Shown here piece after piece: positions 8,794 to 12,599 of a DNA stretch of 12,599 nt (positions within the stretch are counted from its first letter, which is position 1; each line of letters opens with the position of its first letter). The notes beneath the pieces were generated by a model that worked only from the letters and a program-made list of their open reading frames with translations, was not told the DNA's origin and ran no database searches. The DNA lies in contig KQ481997.1 of the NCBI GenBank assembly GCA_001430745.1, positions 1,140,187 to 1,152,785 of the forward strand, given 5' to 3'. Position numbers and translations under genes: made by a program. Source of the stretch: Auxenochlorella pyrenoidosa (Eukaryota > Chlorophyta > Trebouxiophyceae > Chlorellales > Chlorellaceae).

Positions 8794-11700
8794 TCATGCT
8801 GCGGCTCTCTTGGCTGCTTGCTGGGCGGCGCGGCACTGCGCCTTGTGGGCCGGCCAGTTGGCCAACTGGCACTCGCGACTGCAGAACCACAGCTGCTTGC
8901 AGCCGCTGCACCGCAGCAGCTTGCCCTCGGTGCCGCCGCACTCGGCGCACCGCTTGGCCGCCGCCGCAGGCCGGGCGCCACCGCTGCTGCTGGCAGCACC
9001 GCCGCTGCTCTCGGCTGTCGCTGGCGCCGCTGCCACCGCGCCCTGCATGGCAGCACCGCCGCTGCTCTCGGCTGTCGCTGGCGCGAGGCTCCCTCCGCCC
9101 TGCTTGGCTTTGCCACTGCTGGTGCTGCCGCTGCTGTCGCCGGGGGCGCGAGGCGCCTTGGCTTCCGCTTCGGCAGCCCTGGAGGCCGCCTCGAAGGCCT
9201 GCACTACGGCCTTCACATGCCGCCTGTTCTGCAGGAGGGCATAGTTCAGCAGCGCCTTGCACTGCTCCCGGATGCGAGGGGAGCTGCGCAGGCCGTGCCT
9301 GACGAGCACGTCGACGCAGCCGCGGAAGGAGCAGTGCGGGCTGCGTGCAGGGGGGGCGGGGGGGGGGGGGGGTGCGGTCGCAGGGCAGCGGGGGACGGCA
9401 GCGCTGCACACGTGTTTGCAGGCGGGGCAGTCACCGGCGCCTGCGTGGCCCTGCGCTCTGGCTGCCCAACCATCGGCCGCCTGCCTGGCAACAAGCTTTG
9501 ACCGGCTCTGCAGCTGGGCGTGGGAATGGGATAAGCACCTTCCGGCAGCGGCGGAGCCACCCCACCTGTGCTTGCCATCGCCATGCTCGCAGCGCTGGCA
9601 GCGCATCCCCCCGGCCACACAAGAGAGGCAGCTAGACTCGAGTACAGCGTACAGCAAGAGCTCCAGCTACAGCGGGGGACAGGGGGCAGGCCGCTCCGCA
9701 AGTCGCACGCCCTTGCCTCCAAGGCTGTCGGGCCACAGGGTTGGGTCCTAGCACTTGAACTCCCGCGCTCCCAGCAGCAGCGCCTGGTGCCCAACTCGCC
9801 CTGCCCGTGCCCTCTTCTCTGCACGTGAGCACGGCAGGCGGGGCAGCGCACGGCGCGGCCGCAGCGCTCACCGCGGGCGCCTTCAAGGCGCGATCCATGG
9901 CGGGCCGGAAGCCCTTGAGGACGCGCGAGCACAGGTGGGGCGAGTGGGAGAGCATGGCATCCAGTTCCCTGCGGCAAAGTGGGCAGCAGCTCGGCCCGCT
10001 GAGCGCGCGCGGCAGGCAGCAGGCCGCAGACAGCCGCCGCGGGCCGGCCCGTGAAGCAGGGCACCAGGCGTCAGGCACGCAGCAGCCGGCAGGGTGCGGG
10101 AGGGCAGGCAGCGCGCGTCGCGGCGGCGTGCTGCAGCCGGCACGTGGGCGAGGCCCCAGCGGGGGCAGAGGGGGCGGGCCGCGGCGCCGGCGGCACCCAC
10201 CGCGGGTTGCCCTGGTTGGCCGCCATAGACAGCGGGTTCTGGAACTGGTCGTTGGCGGGCACCCCCCGGGGCGTGACCTCCTCCAGGGGGTCAAACCCAG
10301 CGTCCAACAGCAGGCGGATCACCTCTGCGGGGGGGGAGAGAGGTTGTTAGGGCCAAACCCGGCGTCCAGCAGCAGGCGGATCACCTCTGTGTGTGCAAAG
10401 GAGAGGGGGGGGGAGGGAGGGTGTTGGGGCCAAACCCGGCATCCAGCAGCAGGCGGACCACCTCTGCGCAGGAGAGGGTGTTCGTGTGGTCGTGGTGGTG
10501 GGTGGGTGGGTGGGGGCCGGGGGTGTTTATGTGGTTGTGGTGGTGGATGGTGTGTGTGTGTGGGTGGGTGGGTGGGGTGGGGTGGGGTGGGGGTGGGGGT
10601 GGGCGCGCGCAGGGCTGCGCTCACCCGCCTTTCGGAGGAACCCCAGGAGACCGTAGCCTCGCGAGCCAGCCAGGCAGGCAGCCCAGCCCGCAGGCCAGCT
10701 CACCGGGCCCCGCGCCGTAGTAGGCCGCCTGGCAGAGGGCGGTCAGCCCCATGGAGCCGCGGTGGTGCGGGTCCGCCCCCTGCTGCAGCGCCGCGCGCAC
10801 CAGCCGCGCCTGCGTCTGCTCCAGGCCGCGGCCGGTCGACGACAGGGTGCAGACTGCACACCAGGGCGGGAGCCGTGCGCAGGGGCGGTGGTGACCGGGA
10901 GGGTGGTCGTGCGGGGCGCAGGGTGGGAGGGCACCTGGGAGTAAAGGTGGTGCGTGAGCGGCGACCCTGGTGGCCGCGGAGCAAGCAGCAGGCATGCAGG
11001 CAGGGCAGTCCGCGGCAGCAGGAATGCAGGCAGGGCAGTGCGAGGCAGCAGGCATGCAGGCAGGCCAGTGCGAGGCAGGGAGCCATGCAGCGCCAGGTTG
11101 TCTCCCTCTCACTGGATGTCAGGATGGTCGCGCCAAAGTAGCCTGCAGGAGTGACCGAAGCATTGGGGAAGATGCCCTGCACGTGCACCTCAGGCGGAGG
11201 GTTAAGCACACGAATTGCTGGCGGCGGCGCACGCCACGACCGAGTCTGCACCTCAGCCAGCGCTGCCCCTCCGGCGCACGCGCCGGCCAGATGGCATCTG
11301 CAGCCCGCCGTCGCAGCATGGAGCCTCTGCCGCTGTCACAGCAAGGAGCATCTGCCGCTGTCGCAGCATGGAACGGGCATGATGGGAGGGTGGCATGCGG
11401 CAGGCGGCGCGGCGCCTCACCCCCTCGATGCGGCTCAGCAAGAAGTCGACATCCAGCCTCTCCCCGCTCTTTGTGCTCTTGTACAGGGCCGTGGCAACCT
11501 GGAAGCAAGTGGGAGTGGTCAGAAAGTTGGGCAAACGGCACAGTGCGGGGCTCAGCCAGGCGAGGGCGCACGTCGGAGCGGCGACCCCTGAGCGCCGCAG
11601 GCAGCCACAAGGGGGCGCCTGGCACAACGGGCGGCAGTGCAGGCCCCACCCCTGCAGCCGCGCGGCGCGTGGCCCCGCGGCCCGGGCTGGTCGGCGCGGC

Positions 11701-12438
11701 GCACAGCCCCACGGCCCTGCACCCGCGCGGCGCGCCTGCTGGGTGTTGCGGATGCGGCGCAGGAGGTCGAGCGCGCCGGGGGTGTCCCGCCACAGGTCGC
11801 CGCACATGTGGGCATACAGCGCCCCCTGCGCGTGCGACCCGCTGGGCCCCAGGTAGCGCGGCAGCGGGTTGGAGGGCATGGGGCTCTCCCCCAGCAGGTA
11901 CTCGGCCGCCAACGGCGCCAGGTCCACGGCTGCAGGCGGGGGGCCAGGGGGCGCACAGGGCGTGGGGCGGCGGGTTCGACGCTCGGCAGGCGCAACACCG
12001 CTCCACAACTGTAAGCACCAGGTAGCAGGTAACTCGGTCTGCACGGCGCCAGGGAACCGGAGGCCGCACTAGCAGAGGCCATCACCGCAGACGTGAGCCG
12101 CCCCAAGGAGTGGCCAGCAGCCGCTTGTGGCAGCAACCCTCTTGCAGGCACAGGCACCGACAGCAGACACCATGAAGCAGGCGACTGGGACAGCATGCAG
12201 CGGCGTGCCACCGCTGCACGCCCAGGGCAGAGCGCGGCAGGCGCTGGGGTGCAACCCTTGGGGCGCACCGCGCGAGCGGCGGCAGCGCGCGCTTACCCAG
12301 CACGGCGGCGCTGCCCCCCCAGGCCTGCTCCCACACCACGCCCTCCTCGCCCGCCTCGCGGCTGCTCACTGCCGGCCGGTACTCGCACACCTGGCCAGAC
12401 CCAAACTGCGGGGCCAGGGGCGGGAAAAGCTGATACAT
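8794..12438 (-). CDS. Ankyrin-repeat protein with C-terminal MYND zinc finger
   Basis: Model: complement of 12297-12438, 11736-11929, 11421-11498, 11113-11176, 10704-10853, 10201-10324, 9852-9968 and 8794-9340, about 471 aa, all phases matching. Residues 421-459 are a textbook MYND finger (CAEC, CSGC, CSREC, H-x3-C: all eight zinc ligands). Two ankyrin-like units lie at about 170-250 (LVRAALQQGADPHHRGSMGLTALCQAAYYG, then EVIRLLLDAGFDP). Residues 290-340 are helical; 345-415 is a Ser/Gly/Ala linker with a 19-residue duplication. The first 160 residues, including SPMPSNPLPRYLGPSGS and AQGALYAHMCGDLWRDTP, I do not recognise. MYND fingers bind short proline-rich peptides, so this is probably an adaptor; no catalytic domain is visible. 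The ATG at 12438 (MYQLFPPLAPQF) is one choice: CCCGCAG ending at 12406 could instead be an acceptor and the gene could extend past the window. Weakest junctions: a GC donor at 11735 and a GTGCGC donor at 9851. Confidence 0.83.
8991..9084. repeat. In-frame 57-bp period duplication in the ANK-MYND linker
   Basis: A 37-bp block is identical at 8991-9027 and 9048-9084. The 57-bp period is 19 codons and both copies encode APATAESSGGAA, so the duplication lengthened the Ser/Gly/Ala linker without breaking the frame. Confidence 0.85.
9350..9372. repeat. Near-homopolymeric G run (C run on the coding strand)
   Basis: Twenty-two G with one C. On the coding strand it is a C-rich pyrimidine tract a few bases before the acceptor of the last ANK-MYND exon (intron 9341-9851). 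Length errors in sequencing are likely here but would fall in the intron. Confidence 0.8.
10291..10466 (-). repeat. Three copies of a 3' splice site plus exon start in the ankyrin gene
   Basis: Segments at 10291-10327, 10351-10389 and 10428-10466 each contain, on the coding strand, a CAG acceptor, then AGGTGATC or AGGTGGTC and the codons for E-V-I/V-R-L-L-L-D-A-G-F. Candidate exon starts are 10324, 10386 and 10463, spaced 62 and 77 nt. Only 10324 leads into an open exon: 10386 runs into a TGA at the next acceptor, and 10463 into a TAA. The two upstream copies also read GFGPN where the used copy reads GFDPL. Confidence 0.85.
10484..10603 (+). repeat. G/T-rich tract with GTGGG, GTG and GGGGT units in an ankyrin-gene intron
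   Basis: 120 bases of almost pure G and T on the plus strand with many runs of three to five G, inside the intron 10325-10703. It has quadruplex potential on the plus strand; the transcript is C/A-rich. It sits directly upstream (coding sense) of the triplicated acceptor. Confidence 0.85.
10985..11090. repeat. 30-bp tandem repeat, about 3.5 copies, in an ankyrin-gene intron
   Basis: Copies begin GCAGCAGG(C/A)ATGCAGG at 10985, 11015 and 11045, with a degenerate partial copy from 11075. Only a few substitutions separate them. It lies inside the intron 10854-11112, starting about 22 bases from the donor. Confidence 0.85.
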
Positions 12439-12599
12439 GTTGATGCATGGACATGGGAAAGGGTTGCCTCCACGCAGGGGGTAGCCAGGCATGGGGGCAC
12501 ACTGCCAGCTAGCTGCCAATCCCCCGCTCGCTTGCTCGGGCAGCGCAGGCGGGTGGGGTCCAGGCGGGCAGGGGGGGGAGTCCGGACCAGACCACAACC
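12439..12599. other. Upstream flank of the ANK-MYND gene
   Basis: The minus-strand frame of exon 1 stays open to the window edge and holds another in-frame ATG (MPGYPLRGGN), but its codons look less coding than the exon. It could be 5' UTR, intron or additional N-terminal sequence; I cannot decide. Confidence 0.4.

Noticed and set aside
7977..9116. Continuous minus-strand frame suggesting a fusion of the ANK-MYND and sulfotransferase genes
   Set aside because: Upstream of 8447 this frame differs from the MYND frame, which ends at a TGA at 8794-8796 and is followed by a TGTAA signal. The sulfotransferase has its own ATG and signal anchor.
9872..9968. ANK-MYND exon 7 ending at the stronger GTGAGC donor (9866-9871)
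   Set aside because: That donor is phase 0 and cannot join the MYND exon, whose acceptor needs a phase-2 partner. The GTGCGC donor at 9846-9851 fits. I keep some doubt, since a missed microexon could also solve it.
10985..11090. Possible CRISPR-like array
   Set aside because: Copies are directly adjacent with no unique spacers, lie in a eukaryotic intron, and vary by point changes: a plain tandem repeat.
9807..11141. Plus-strand open frame of 444 codons
   Set aside because: It runs through introns, G/T repeats and the antisense of ankyrin exons; the translation is low-complexity Gly/Arg/Val with no domain.

Overview
This 12.6 kb window looks like nuclear DNA of a green alga (Chlorophyta, perhaps a Chlorella-like trebouxiophyte). 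The evidence is very high GC, exons of 30-550 bases split by introns of roughly 150-510 bases, strong G/C preference at third codon positions, splice donors of the GTGAGC/GTGCGC/GTAAGG type, and TGTAA motifs that fit algal poly(A) signals. The lineage call is inference from composition and gene style, not from a database search.

Four protein-coding genes can be assembled, all on the minus strand. From right to left (5' to 3' in transcription order) they are: (1) an ankyrin-repeat protein with a C-terminal MYND zinc finger (8794-12438, eight exons, about 471 aa); (2) a membrane-anchored, PAPS-dependent sulfotransferase of the carbohydrate type (5708-8447, seven exons, 415 aa); (3) an F-box/leucine-rich-repeat protein (2586-4345, five exons, about 340 aa, with a one-base frame conflict); (4) the 5' part of a gene running off the left edge (1-1232, two exons in view). 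Gene 4 starts with a short helical domain that faintly resembles SNAP43/SNAPC1, followed by an Ala/Glu-rich coiled stretch. I joined exons by splice-site sequence and codon phase. In gene 2 all six junctions are phase-consistent. In gene 1 they all are too, but only if a GC donor is used at one junction and a less obvious GTGCGC donor at another.

The gaps are 1233-2585 and 4346-5707 (no gene seen; lower GC in the first) and 8448-8793 (a compact spacer with a TGTAA signal and a possible 5'-UTR splice acceptor). The genes do not form an evident pathway. The sulfotransferase would act in the Golgi on polysaccharide or glycoprotein, the F-box protein in ubiquitin ligation, the ANK-MYND protein in protein-protein contacts, and the left gene possibly in snRNA transcription.

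I found no mobile element, CRISPR array, tRNA or rRNA. The more unusual features concern splicing: GC-AG introns in two or three genes, a threefold copied 3' splice site plus exon start in the ankyrin gene, tandem duplications within introns, and G-runs placed directly at splice sites. I did not find a convincing new biological system.
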